Below are positions 51,951 through 60,425 of a stretch of 64,000 nt of DNA, one piece after another. Source of the stretch: Streptomyces xanthophaeus. Lineage in GTDB: Bacteria > Actinomycetota > Actinomycetes > Streptomycetales > Streptomycetaceae. The notes below the pieces were generated by a model, which saw only the letters and a program-made list of their open reading frames with translations, was not told the origin of the DNA and did not search any database. The stretch spans positions 3,596,001-3,660,000 of the forward strand of contig NZ_CP076543.1 of assembly GCF_030440515.1 (NCBI RefSeq), in the 5' to 3' direction. Positions within the stretch are counted from its first letter, which is position 1, and the number at the start of each line of letters is the position of its first letter. Both the position numbers and the translations under genes were made by a program.

Positions 51951-53438
51951 GTGAAGAGCATCAAGCGCATGGCCGCCGTGGCCGCGGTGGCCGTCGCCGG
52001 CCCGACCATCCTGACCGCGACGCCCGCGATGGCCGCCGACCAGCCGGCCGTCATCGTCCCGGACGTGGCACCGAAGGACGACGCCGCCGACGCCGGTACG
52101 CCGACCCCGGCCGTGCCGGACGCCCAGGCCCCGGCGCCGGCGCCGGTCGCCGCACCTGCGCCGGCCGTCCCGGACGCCCAGGCGCCCGCGCCGCAGCCGG
52201 CGCCCGTCGCCGAGAAGGCGGCGAAGGACGCCAAGAGCGACGAGGACACGCAGGGCGCCGAGTCCGACGGGATCCTCATGGGTCCCGAGGTCACGGTCGC
52301 GGGCATCCCGAAGGACGGTTTCAAGGCCGACGGCGGCTGGACCCCGCTGAAGGTGACGGTCGACAACTCGGGCCACATCGCCGTGCCGAACTACACGCCG
52401 AGCGTGACCGTCTACGAGGAGGACGGCAGGTTCAAGCCCTCGCAGATCAAGGTCGAGTGGAAAACCGCCGGCGGAGCCTGGCAGGCCGCAAAGCTCGTGC
52501 AGAGCGAGGAGCTCGGCCCCGGCCTCCAGTACTCCTTCGGGACGGCCCCGTCCGTCACCAAGGACACCTCCTACACGGTCGACGTGCGGATCTCCTTCGC
52601 CGCGGACAGCCCGGTGGTGCCCTTCGACCTGGTCTCGGACGGCAAGAGCCGCGTCGGGAACCACGTCGACCACTCGCCCTCCACCTGGTACAGCACCCGG
52701 ATCGCCGGTGCGGTCGGCGGACCCGAGGACCCGTTCGTCGAAGGCCCCGCGCTGACGGTGAACGGCGTACCGGAGAGCATCAAGGCGGGCGGCGACTGGA
52801 CGAACCTGTCGGTCCACGTGGACAACGCCGGGAAGCAGGCCCTGAAGGGATTCAACGTCGGGCTGGTCCTGGCCCGTCCCGACTGGGTCAAGATGAAGCC
52901 CTCCCAGATCAAGGTCGAGGTCCTGAGCAAGGACAGGAACGGCAAGGCCGGCTGGCACGAGGCCGAGGTCTGGTCCGAGGAGGAGAGCGTCTTCTTCGGC
53001 GTCGATCTCGCGGGCGGCCCGGTCGCGGCCGGCCAGAGCTTCGACGTCCAGGTCCGGGTCCGCTTCGCCGCCGACGCGCCCCTCGGCGCCCTCAGCGTCT
53101 TCTCCTGGGGCTCGTCCAACATCGGCCTGGACTCCCCGGAGCCGTGGGCGGACTCGCGTTCCAGGGTCCGCCTGACGAACATCGTCGCCGCCTCCCCGAA
53201 CACGGGCGGGAACGGCAACCAGCCGAAGCCGAACGGTGGCGCCAAGCCGATCACCGACACGACCGGCAACACGGGCTCGACCGGTAACACCGGCACCACC
53301 GCCACCACCGGTGGCGAGCTCGCCGCCACCGGCAGCGACCCGGCCACCACCTGGGCCCTCGGCGGCGCCGGCGTGGCCCTCGCGATGGGCGCCGCCCTGG
53401 TCGCGGGCACCGGTCGCCGCCGCCGCACCACCGCCTGA
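51951..53438 (+). CDS. Sortase-anchored surface protein with LAXTG signal
   Basis: 495 residues. Signal peptide (MKSIKRMAAVAAVAVAG, cleavage near AMA-ADQ); a Pro/Ala linker (about 45-95); two homologous beta-sandwich domains beginning GPEVTVAGIP (about 105) and GPALTVNGVP (about 265), each with FKADG/IKAGG and FSWGSS-type ends; a Gly/Asn/Thr-rich stalk; then LAATG (457-461), a hydrophobic helix and RRRR tail. This is the class E-type sorting signal of actinobacteria. It is tethered to the wall. Paralogue follows in tandem. No enzyme motif. Confidence 0.85.
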   Translation: MKSIKRMAAVAAVAVAGPTILTATPAMAADQPAVIVPDVAPKDDAADAGTPTPAVPDAQAPAPAPVAAPAPAVPDAQAPAPQPAPVAEKAAKDAKSDEDTQGAESDGILMGPEVTVAGIPKDGFKADGGWTPLKVTVDNSGHIAVPNYTPSVTVYEEDGRFKPSQIKVEWKTAGGAWQAAKLVQSEELGPGLQYSFGTAPSVTKDTSYTVDVRISFAADSPVVPFDLVSDGKSRVGNHVDHSPSTWYSTRIAGAVGGPEDPFVEGPALTVNGVPESIKAGGDWTNLSVHVDNAGKQALKGFNVGLVLARPDWVKMKPSQIKVEVLSKDRNGKAGWHEAEVWSEEESVFFGVDLAGGPVAAGQSFDVQVRVRFAADAPLGALSVFSWGSSNIGLDSPEPWADSRSRVRLTNIVAASPNTGGNGNQPKPNGGAKPITDTTGNTGSTGNTGTTATTGGELAATGSDPATTWALGGAGVALAMGAALVAGTGRRRRTTA

Positions 53439-53455
53439 GGCGCAGCCCGCGTTCA

Positions 53456-53484
53456 CCCGTACGGCCCGCATCGGGCCGTACGGG
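53456..53484 (+). terminator. Terminator after the first LAXTG gene
   Basis: Perfect arms CCCGTACGGCCCG and CGGGCCGTACGGG with a CAT loop, 18 bases past the stop. The same 13-base arms recur at 55871-55899 after the paralogue. Confidence 0.85.
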
Positions 53485-53653
53485 GCGGGCAGGACCAGCT
53501 CTGCCCGTAGCCCGCCCGGCGTGTCGCGGGACCGTACATATTTCGCAATCCTGTATCCCTCCGCAAGCTTCTCCCGTCTCACTAACCTTGGCGCCTCCCA
53601 AGGGGTTTGGGGTGGCTCCGGTCTGATGTCCGGAGCCCGGGGAGGTAAAGAGC

Positions 53654-55854
53654 ATGCAGTTCAAGCGCATGGCCGTCGTGGCAGCAGCCGCGATGGCCGG
53701 CCAGACGCTCCTGATGGCCGCACCGGCGGTGGCCGAGGAGCATCCGGCGGTGACCGCGCCGGACGCGGTACCCGCGGACACCGCCGAACCGGCGGAGGCG
53801 GCGCCGCAGGAACAGGCCGGGGGCAAGGAACAGGAAGAGGCCGAGGACACCGGCCCGCAGCAGCCCGCCGCGCAGGCCGTGGCCGCACCGGCGGCGCCGG
53901 AAGCGCCGGAAGCACCGGAAGCACCGGAAGCACCGGAAGCACCGGAAGCACCGACGGCACCCACCGTCCCGGCCGCGTCCGAGGCGCAGCCTCAAGGGCA
54001 GGGGCAGGGGCAGGGACAGGGACAGCCTCAGCCGCAGGCACAGGCACAGGCGCTGCCCGAGGCCGCCGAGGACGGGCAGGACACCGGGTCCGACCGGATC
54101 CTGATGGGGCCCGAGGTCACGGTCCAGGGCATCCCCGCGGCCGGATTCAAGGCCGACGGCAGCTGGACCCCGCTCACCGTGACCGTCGACAACTCGGGCC
54201 ATGTCGCCGTGGCGGACTACACCCCGGTCCTGGGCGTCTCGCAGGCCGCCGGGCAGTTCGGGCCCGCCCACATCAAGGTCGAGTACCGCACCGCGGGCGG
54301 GTCGTGGACGGCCGCCGCGCCCGTCCGGACCGCGGCCCCCACGCTGGGCTACGCCCTCGGCAGCGCCGCCGCCGTCCCCGTCGGCGAGGTCCGGACGATC
54401 GACGTCCGGATCAGTTTCGCCGCGGACACCCCCGTCGTCCCGTTCGACCTGACGGCGGACGGCACGGGCCGGGTCGGGACGGCCACCGGCAACTCCCCCA
54501 CCTCCTCGTACGCGACCAGGATCACGGGCGCGCCCGGTGGCGACGAGGACCCGCTGTTCACCGAAGGTCCCGCCCTGACGGTGAGCGGGGTCCCGGAATC
54601 GGTACGTGCGGGCGGCGACTGGACGAACCTCTCCGTCCGCGTGGACAACGCGGGGAAGGGTGAGCTGGCCGCCTTCGACCTGGGACTGGTCCTGGCCCGG
54701 CCCGACTTCGTCTCCATGCAGGTCTCGCAGATCACGGTCGAGGTCCTGCGGCCGGCCGCGGACGGACAGCCGGCGGCCTGGCAGTCCGTCGAGATCACCT
54801 CGGACGAGAACGGCTACTTCTTCGCGGGCGGCCTTGTGCGCGGCCCGATCGGCGCGGGTGCGGCCTTCGACGTCCCGGTCCGCGTCCGCTTCTCCGCCGA
54901 CGCCCCGACCGGCTCGGTCTCCTTCTTCGGCTGGGGCACGTCCCAGGTCGACGCGGAAACACCCCCACCCTGGGCCGCCTCCCGCTCGAAGCGCCAACTG
55001 ACCACCCTCCTGACACCGGCCACCACCCCGGACGGGGAGACTCCCGGCGGGAAACTCCCGGCGGAGGCACGCCTGGCGGTGGCACCCCAGGCTCGGAGAC
55101 CCCTGGTGGAGGCACTCCCGGTGGGGGGACCCCGGGCGGAGGCACCCCGGGTGGGGAGACCCCCGGAGGCGGTACCCCGGGCAGCGGAACCCCCGGCGGG
55201 GGGACCCCGGGAGGCGGTACCCCGGGCAGCGGAACCCCCGGCGGGGGGACCCCGGGAGGCGGTACCCCAGGCGGGGAAACTCCCGGCGGAGGCACGCCTG
55301 GCGGTGGCACCCCCGGCGGAGGCACGCCCGGCGGGGAGACCCCGGGCGGAGGCACCCCGGGAGGCGAAACCCCCGGCGGCGGTACCCCGGGCGGGGAAAC
55401 CCCCGGGGAAGGCACGCCTGGCGGAGGCACCCCAGGCTCGGAGACCCCGGGCAGCGGAACCCCCGGCGGAGGGACCCCGGGAGCCGGCACTCCCGGCGGG
55501 GGCGCCCCAGGCGGAGAGGCCCCGGGCGGAGGCACTCCCGGAGGCGGCGCCCCCGGCGCGGAGACCCCGGGCAGCGGAGCCCCGGGCGGCACCCCCGCAG
55601 GGGAGACGCCCGGCAGCGAAACCCCGGGCGGGGAGACTCCCGGAGGGGGCACCCCGGGTGGTGCACCCGGGGTCAACGTGCCGCAGCCGAACGGCGGCAG
55701 CGGCACCGGCGGGAGCGCCACCGCGCTCGCCGCCACCGGCGTCGACCCGGCCACCAGCTGGGCCCTGGGCGGGGCCGGCACAGCCTTGGCCCTGGGCGCC
55801 GCCCTGATCGCCGGCACCGGCCGCCACCGCCGCCGCCACCACCGCACCGACTGA
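53654..55854 (+). CDS. Sortase-anchored paralogue, C-terminal half out of frame (one-base deletion)
   Basis: Residues 1 to about 465 read normally: signal peptide, linker with EAPEAPEAPEAP and GQGQ repeats, and the same two beta domains as the upstream gene (about 45-50% alike by eye). At 55049-55051 a G is missing; the frame then runs on in Arg/Pro-rich nonsense to a stop at 55807 (717 residues). With one G added, the reading becomes about 40 repeats of GG(G/E/S)TP, then LAATG, a hydrophobic helix and RHRRRHHR, ending at 55854 (733 residues). A near-identical stretch 223 bases on has the extra G, supporting a real or sequencing indel. As read, the anchor is lost. Confidence 0.72.
55026..55660 (+). 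repeat. 15-base tandem repeat coding Gly-Gly-X-Thr-Pro
   Basis: About 40 imperfect 15-base units encode G-G-(G/E/S/A)-(T/A)-P in the corrected frame, forming a flexible stalk between the surface domains and the LAATG anchor. Units show internal homogenisation: for example 55046-55088 repeats at 55270-55313. Such arrays change length by slippage or recombination. Confidence 0.85.
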
Positions 55855-55870
55855 CGCCCCGCCCGGTTCA

Positions 55871-55899
55871 CCCGTACGGCCCGATTCGGGCCGTACGGG
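55871..55899 (+). terminator. Terminator after the second LAXTG gene
   Basis: Perfect arms CCCGTACGGCCCG and CGGGCCGTACGGG with an ATT loop. It is the same terminator as at 53456-53484, so the duplication unit included gene and terminator. It is 17 bases past the corrected stop at 55854, further support for that stop. Confidence 0.85.
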
Positions 55900-55948
55900 C
55901 CGGGTAGGGGACGGCCCGTCCTTCCCCCACCCACCACCGGAGGCCTCC

Positions 55949-56755
55949 GTGCCCGACATGAACGGCCCGTACAAGCCCGGCACTCCCTGCTGGATCGACC
56001 TGATGGTCCCCGACCAGCAGGCCGCCCTCGACTTCTACTGCGACCTGTTCGGCTGGCAGGGCGAGATCGGCCCGGCCGAGCAGGGCGGCTACTCCGTCTG
56101 CACCCTCAAGGGCCGTCCGGTCGCCGGCATCATGAAGGCGATGAACCCGGACGGCACCGTCCCGGACCCGATGCCGCCGACCGTGTGGACCACGTACCTG
56201 TCCACCGATGCCATCGACTCCACCCTCAAGACCGCCACCGACGCCCACGGCACCGTCATGATGGGCCCGATGGACGTCATGGACCTCGGGCGGATGGCCG
56301 TCGTCGCCGACCCGACCGGTGCCGTGTTCGGCCTGTGGCAGCCGGGCTCCTTCGACGGCGCCGGCATCGTCAACGAGCACGGCGCACTCATCTGGAACGA
56401 GCTGAGCACCAGCGACGTCCCCGCCGCCGCCGCGTTCTACTCCGCCATCCTGCCGATCACCACGGCCGCCTCCCACATGCCCGGCGCCGAGGGGTACACG
56501 GAGTTCAAGGCCTCCGGGCGGGTGGTGGGCGGAATGATGAACCTGGACCAGTCGCCGCCCGGCACCCCGCCGAACTGGCTGCCGTACTTCCAGGTCGACA
56601 GCGTCGACGACATCCAGGCCGCCGCCGTACGGGCCGGGGCCACCGTCCTCGCCCCCGCCTTCGACATGGTGGCGGGCCGCATGGCCGTCCTGGCCGACCC
56701 GCAGGGCGGACCCTTCGCGGTGATCACGTCGACGGTCACGGAGCAGCCCGCCTGA
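55949..56755 (+). CDS. VOC family protein (two-domain glyoxalase-like)
   Basis: 268 residues in two vicinal-oxygen-chelate domains (about 1-125 and 135-265). Each begins with a typical strand and helix (WIDLMVPDQQAALDFYCDLFGW; WNELSTSDVPAAAAFYSAIL) and ends with a GRMAVVADPTGAVFGLW-like strand. The residues that bind metal in glyoxalases are not obvious, so it may bind small molecules only. GTG preceded by GGAGG. Similar two-domain proteins are often annotated as hydroxylases in antibiotic clusters; that is not supported here. Confidence 0.88.
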   Translation: MPDMNGPYKPGTPCWIDLMVPDQQAALDFYCDLFGWQGEIGPAEQGGYSVCTLKGRPVAGIMKAMNPDGTVPDPMPPTVWTTYLSTDAIDSTLKTATDAHGTVMMGPMDVMDLGRMAVVADPTGAVFGLWQPGSFDGAGIVNEHGALIWNELSTSDVPAAAAFYSAILPITTAASHMPGAEGYTEFKASGRVVGGMMNLDQSPPGTPPNWLPYFQVDSVDDIQAAAVRAGATVLAPAFDMVAGRMAVLADPQGGPFAVITSTVTEQPA

Positions 56756-57254
56756 TGTGGTCCGGCCCACAGGAATGTTCCTCCTGTGGGCCGCCTCCTT
56801 CCCCACACCTGTGAGCGGCGTGGACCGGCGCGGTCGCGGCCGCCTGGGCGGCGGCCCGCTTCGCCGCGCGGTGGAACTCGCACCAGACGACCTTCCCCGG
56901 CGTCCGGGGAAGCGCCCCCCATTCGTCGGCGAGGGCGGCAACGAGGGTGAGGCCCCGACCGTGCGGCCGGTCGCCGATCCGTGCCAGTCCGGGCCCGCCG
57001 TCGTGCACCTCGATGCGGACGGTCGCGTCCTCGAAGCCGAACAGCCGCAGCAGGTAGCCACGGCCGGGCGGGACGCCGTACCGCAGGGCGTTGGTGGCCA
57101 GCTCGCTCACGCAGAGCAACATTTCGTCGTGGCGCTCGGTCACCACCCACGCCCGCAAGGTGTCACGTGTGAACTGGCGCGCAGCTGCGACGGTTCGGGG
57201 TGAGCGCAGGTAGAGACGCTCGCGCATGAGCGCCGCCTGGATAGTTGGATTCAC
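56736..57254 (-). CDS. ATP-binding protein, anti-sigma factor kinase-like
   Basis: 172 residues. GHKL (HATPase_c_2) domain: the N box CVSELATNALRYG, the G1 box VHDGGPGL and G2 box PHGRGLTLV are visible at about 60-125. These RsbW-like proteins may phosphorylate or bind anti-sigma antagonists. GTG at 57254 is chosen because the ATG at 57314 lies in the loop of a long hairpin. The last 35 residues (VHAAHRCGEGG) are an extra tail. It is often found next to XRE-DUF397 pairs in Streptomyces, as here. Confidence 0.82.
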   Translation of the reverse strand: MNPTIQAALMRERLYLRSPRTVAAARQFTRDTLRAWVVTERHDEMLLCVSELATNALRYGVPPGRGYLLRLFGFEDATVRIEVHDGGPGLARIGDRPHGRGLTLVAALADEWGALPRTPGKVVWCEFHRAAKRAAAQAAATAPVHAAHRCGEGGGPQEEHSCGPDHIRRAAP

Positions 57255-57294
57255 GGGACGATCGTCGCGTTGCGTGACTAGCGTGTGGCTGAGC

Positions 57295-57328
57295 GCGGAC
57301 CCGTACTCCTTCATGAGTACGGGTCCGC
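57295..57328. promoter_or_regulatory. Long perfect inverted repeat between the ATP-binding and XRE genes
   Basis: Arms GCGGACCCGTACTC and GAGTACGGGTCCGC, perfect over 14 pairs, loop CTTCAT. It sits 40 bases before the XRE start and 40 bases upstream of the divergent GTG. It could be an operator for the XRE protein or a transcriptional barrier between the divergent promoters. Confidence 0.6.
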
Positions 57329-57367
57329 ACCGGGTATTCCGCTTGCACGGGTGGGGAGTTCGCAGTC

Positions 57368-58192
57368 ATGCCACCGAGGAAACGAGTACGGCCGAACGCG
57401 ACGACCATGAAGATGGTCGGCGCGATGGTGGCCGCAGCCCGCATCGCCAAGAACCTGACCCAGAAGCAGCTGGGCGAGCTGGTCCGGCTGGACGCGGAGA
57501 CCATCGCGTCGATCGAGCAAGGCCGGCGGGCTCTGATGCCGAACGTCGCCGAGCTGATGGACTTGCACCTGGGCCTGCCGGGGCTGCTGACGGTGGCGGC
57601 TCACGGGATGCCGACCATCGACGCGACTCCGCCATGGGCCGAGGAGTACATGGACCATGAAGCCAGTGCGATCGCGCTTTCCTGGTTCGACAATCAGGTG
57701 GTGCCAGGCCTGCTCCAGACGGAGAACTACGCGCGGGCCGTCTTCAAGTGCCGCGTCCCGGCCCACCCTGAGGAGGAGATCGAGGCGCTGACCGCCCGCC
57801 GCATCGCGCGCCAGGAAATTCTGCGCCGCAGCACGCCGCCGACCCTGAGCTTCGTCATCTGGGAGGCGGTACTCCGTGACCGGCTCGGCGGGGACGAGGT
57901 GTACACGGAGCAGCTGCACCACCTGCGCATCTGCGCCGACCTGCCGGACGTAAGCCTCCAGGTGATGCCTCTGGGACGTACCTCCCACGCGGGCCTCAAC
58001 GGCCCGTTCATCCTTCTGGAAACCCCGAACCATCAACACCTCGGGTACACCGAAACCCAGCGTGGCAGCCAGCTCATCTCGCACCCCGATGAGGTCAGCA
58101 TCCTGGCGCGCAAGTATGCGATGCTGCGGACTCAGGCCCTCAACACCGAGCAGACGCGGGGCCTGTTGGGCCGCCTGCTAGGAGAGACATGA
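57368..58192 (+). CDS. XRE family regulator with DUF5753 (Scr1/WhiJ type)
   Basis: 274 residues. Helix-turn-helix at about 15-60 (ARIAKNLTQKQLGELVRLDAETIASIEQGRR, shown in part). The C-terminal DUF5753 domain includes SWFDNQVVPGLLQTENYARAV near 95 and the QVMPLGRTSHAGLNGPFILLE strand near 200. Such regulators pair with DUF397 proteins in the AbaA/WhiJ-type systems of Streptomyces that affect development and antibiotic production. The next gene overlaps by four bases and is a DUF397 protein. Confidence 0.93.
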   Translation: MPPRKRVRPNATTMKMVGAMVAAARIAKNLTQKQLGELVRLDAETIASIEQGRRALMPNVAELMDLHLGLPGLLTVAAHGMPTIDATPPWAEEYMDHEASAIALSWFDNQVVPGLLQTENYARAVFKCRVPAHPEEEIEALTARRIARQEILRRSTPPTLSFVIWEAVLRDRLGGDEVYTEQLHHLRICADLPDVSLQVMPLGRTSHAGLNGPFILLETPNHQHLGYTETQRGSQLISHPDEVSILARKYAMLRTQALNTEQTRGLLGRLLGET

Positions 58193-58434
58193 GCGCCACG
58201 ACTGCACTCAAGTGGTTCAAGTCCAGCTACAGCGGCGATGAAGGCGGCGCCTGCCTGGAAGTTGCCGTGGCCTGGCACAAGTCCTCGTACAGCGGCAGCG
58301 AAGGCGGCCAGTGCGTCGAGGTGGCCGCCTCCGCAACCCAGATCCACGTCCGGGACTCGAAGGTCCAGGACGGCCCCGTCCTGGACCTCGCGCCGACGAG
58401 CTGGGCGGCGCTGACCGCCTGGCTTGCTCGATAG
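58189..58434 (+). CDS. DUF397 protein with duplicated motif
   Basis: 81 residues. DUF397 proteins begin W-K-S-S-Y-S; here the motif occurs twice, WFKSSYSGDEGGACLEVA and WHKSSYSGSEGGQCVEVA (about residues 7-25 and 28-46), then HVRDSK and the closing W-x-A-L-T-A-W. The normal domain has one opening unit, so an internal duplication is likely. It is the partner of the XRE protein. It acts in the cytoplasm, mode unknown. ATGA overlap with the regulator. Confidence 0.92.
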   Translation: MSATTALKWFKSSYSGDEGGACLEVAVAWHKSSYSGSEGGQCVEVAASATQIHVRDSKVQDGPVLDLAPTSWAALTAWLAR

Positions 58435-58439
58435 CCCAC

Positions 58440-59669
58440 ATGTACCCGACCGAGCTGGCGCAAGCCCGCATCGATGATGCGGGCAACATACTCGTCGCGC
58501 CGTCGACGCTGCAGGACAGCGACCTGATCAGGGACTTCTTCGGGTCCGTGATCACCCCGGAGGACCTCGCTTCCGGTGCGACCGACCTGGCGCAGAAGAC
58601 CGTCTACCTGTGTGGCGACGTAGCCGGGATCAGCGGCGGCCAACTGGATTCGGCGGAGCGGGTGTTCGTCGTCCGGGAGCTGTCGCGCGGTTTTCGCGAG
58701 GACGTCGACACGCCCTGGACCCTCGTCGGTGTCGGCCGCGTTCCCCTCCGGGTACACGGCGCCGGCGTGTACTACCGCCGCTTCTTCGACCTCGACGCCG
58801 ATCACTTCGGACGGATCCGCGCGGAGCACGCCTTCCAGTCCCTGACGGAGTCCACCAAGCCTGGAACAGCCCATCGCAGCGGAATCTATCTGACGCCCGT
58901 CGAGCAGGACGGTGACGCACTGCATTTCCGCCTGCTCCGGTGCTCCACGAATCTCTCGGGGCCGACCGAGGGCTTTCGCACGACCGACACCCGCATCGTC
59001 GAGGCTCTGAATCGCGAGGCCGCCACCGTCTTCCGGGACCAGGCACCGCTGAATCATGTCCTCGCGCAGATCTACCACAACACCCTCGCTACGGCGGAGC
59101 GCAAGCAGTCCAAGGCCAGGATTTCGGCCCATGCCGACAAGACCAAGGACATGCCCGCCAATGGCGTCATGGCCTTCTGCACCTTCTATGACGGGCTCGA
59201 AAAGCTGCAGCCCCTGGCCGAAGACCCCTTCGACTACGGTGTGAAGCGTGCCAGCGGGCTCACCAGACTCCGCTTTCGCCTCAAGGAGCCGATCGGGGAA
59301 CGCGACGAGGCGGCGCTCCCCCCGCAGTTCGCCCTGACGCTCTATCCCGGCTCCGTGTTCTTCATGCCGCTGTCCACCAACCGTCTGTATACGCACGAAA
59401 TCGTGCCCTCGGCGTTGGGCGCCGAGGTGCTCCCGACCCGCCTGGGATACGTGGTGCGCTGTTCGAGCGCCGAAGCCGTTCACAGGAACGGCCACACGTT
59501 CCTCAAAGCGGCCGGGGATCTGGTGGAGCTGGGGCCACCCACACCGGAGGGCATGGACGAGCTGCGCAGACTGTACGCCGAGGAGAACAGGACCTCGTCC
59601 TTCATCGACTACGGCGACGAATTCCTCTTCAGCATGAACACAGGAGACTACGTTGCCCCCCGGATCTAG
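58440..59669 (+). CDS. AlkB-like 2OG-Fe(II) oxygenase candidate, larger member
   Basis: 409 residues, no signal peptide. The C-terminal half has HAD (His231, Asp233) in ISAHADKTKD, NRLYTHEI (His319), and RLGYVVR (Arg334, Arg340), in the order and spacing of the iron and 2-oxoglutarate ligands of AlkB-like dioxygenases. The first half has no known motif. ATG 58440 lies five bases after the DUF397 stop and has no ribosome site, so translational coupling is likely. The next gene, with a TTG start inside its end, is a smaller homologue. Substrate unknown; nucleic acid or protein repair is possible. Not previously recognised by me as a named family. Confidence 0.68.
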   Translation: MYPTELAQARIDDAGNILVAPSTLQDSDLIRDFFGSVITPEDLASGATDLAQKTVYLCGDVAGISGGQLDSAERVFVVRELSRGFREDVDTPWTLVGVGRVPLRVHGAGVYYRRFFDLDADHFGRIRAEHAFQSLTESTKPGTAHRSGIYLTPVEQDGDALHFRLLRCSTNLSGPTEGFRTTDTRIVEALNREAATVFRDQAPLNHVLAQIYHNTLATAERKQSKARISAHADKTKDMPANGVMAFCTFYDGLEKLQPLAEDPFDYGVKRASGLTRLRFRLKEPIGERDEAALPPQFALTLYPGSVFFMPLSTNRLYTHEIVPSALGAEVLPTRLGYVVRCSSAEAVHRNGHTFLKAAGDLVELGPPTPEGMDELRRLYAEENRTSSFIDYGDEFLFSMNTGDYVAPRI

Positions 59670-60423
59670 GATCTCGGGTGAGATCATCTCGCAGTCGTTG
59701 CCGGCCGGGCCGGATCTCTTTGCGGAGCTGTCCGCGTCGGCTCGTCTGGAAGTCGCGGGAAAGGGCCGGCAAGGTGCCGTGCTCACCAGGGTCGACGCGG
59801 CGGAGGGTGTGCCTCTCGTACGCACCACCACTCAATACAGCAGTCCGCCGCAGCGTTTCCGCGCGGTGCACGAACGGCTGGCGCAACAGATTCAAGAACA
59901 TGCGGCGATCCCGGTCGGCTTCAACAATGCTCTCATCGAGAGCTACACGAATGCCTACAGGACCATGGGGAGCCATTCCGACCAAGCCCTGGATCTGGCC
60001 GACGAGTCGTTCATCGCCGTCTTCTCCTGCTACCGGAATCCCGAAGCCGGCCCGCCACGGAAGCTGATATTCGAAGCAAAGGGGTCTGATGTCGACACGT
60101 TCGAGATCCCTCTCACCCACAACGGCGTCGTCGCGTTCTCTGTCGACTCGAATCGGCGGTTCAAGCACAAGATCGTGCTGGACACGCCCGTCCCGACGGC
60201 GGACAACCAATGGCTGGGCGTGACGTTCCGGACGTCGAAGACCTTCGTTCGGTTTCGCGACGGACAGGCGTACCTCCCGCAGGGCGCGCGCCTCACATCG
60301 GCCGACGACGAGCAGAGGCGCGAGTTCTACCGACTACGGCGCCGCGAGAACGATGAAACGGACTTCACCTACCCCCCGTTGACGTACACCGTCAGCGAGA
60401 GCGATCTGCTGCCGCCCGTCTGA
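59653..60423 (+). CDS. AlkB-like 2OG-Fe(II) oxygenase candidate, smaller member
   Basis: 256 residues. It has GSHSDQAL (His108, Asp110), SNRRFKHKIV (His172) and WLGVTFRTSK (Arg193) in the same order as the larger neighbour; the shared SNR/TNR-x-x-x-H-x-I pattern makes the two clearly homologous. TTG start, with AGGAG six bases upstream, lies 17 bases inside the end of the first gene. FSCYRNPEAGPPRKLIF resembles the strand before the double-stranded beta helix. Likely works with the first enzyme. Convergent with a TetR gene two bases away. Confidence 0.68.
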   Translation: MPPGSRISGEIISQSLPAGPDLFAELSASARLEVAGKGRQGAVLTRVDAAEGVPLVRTTTQYSSPPQRFRAVHERLAQQIQEHAAIPVGFNNALIESYTNAYRTMGSHSDQALDLADESFIAVFSCYRNPEAGPPRKLIFEAKGSDVDTFEIPLTHNGVVAFSVDSNRRFKHKIVLDTPVPTADNQWLGVTFRTSKTFVRFRDGQAYLPQGARLTSADDEQRREFYRLRRRENDETDFTYPPLTYTVSESDLLPPV

Positions 60424-60425
60424 CC

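Noticed and set aside
53236..54663. 475-codon frame starting inside the first LAXTG gene
   Set aside because: Gly/Arg-rich text with repeats derived from the true frame of the second gene; it runs across a terminator and a start region.
55026..55660. Tandem repeats as a possible CRISPR array
   Set aside because: The unit is 15 bases without unique spacers and keeps a reading frame encoding Gly/Thr/Pro; it is a protein stalk.
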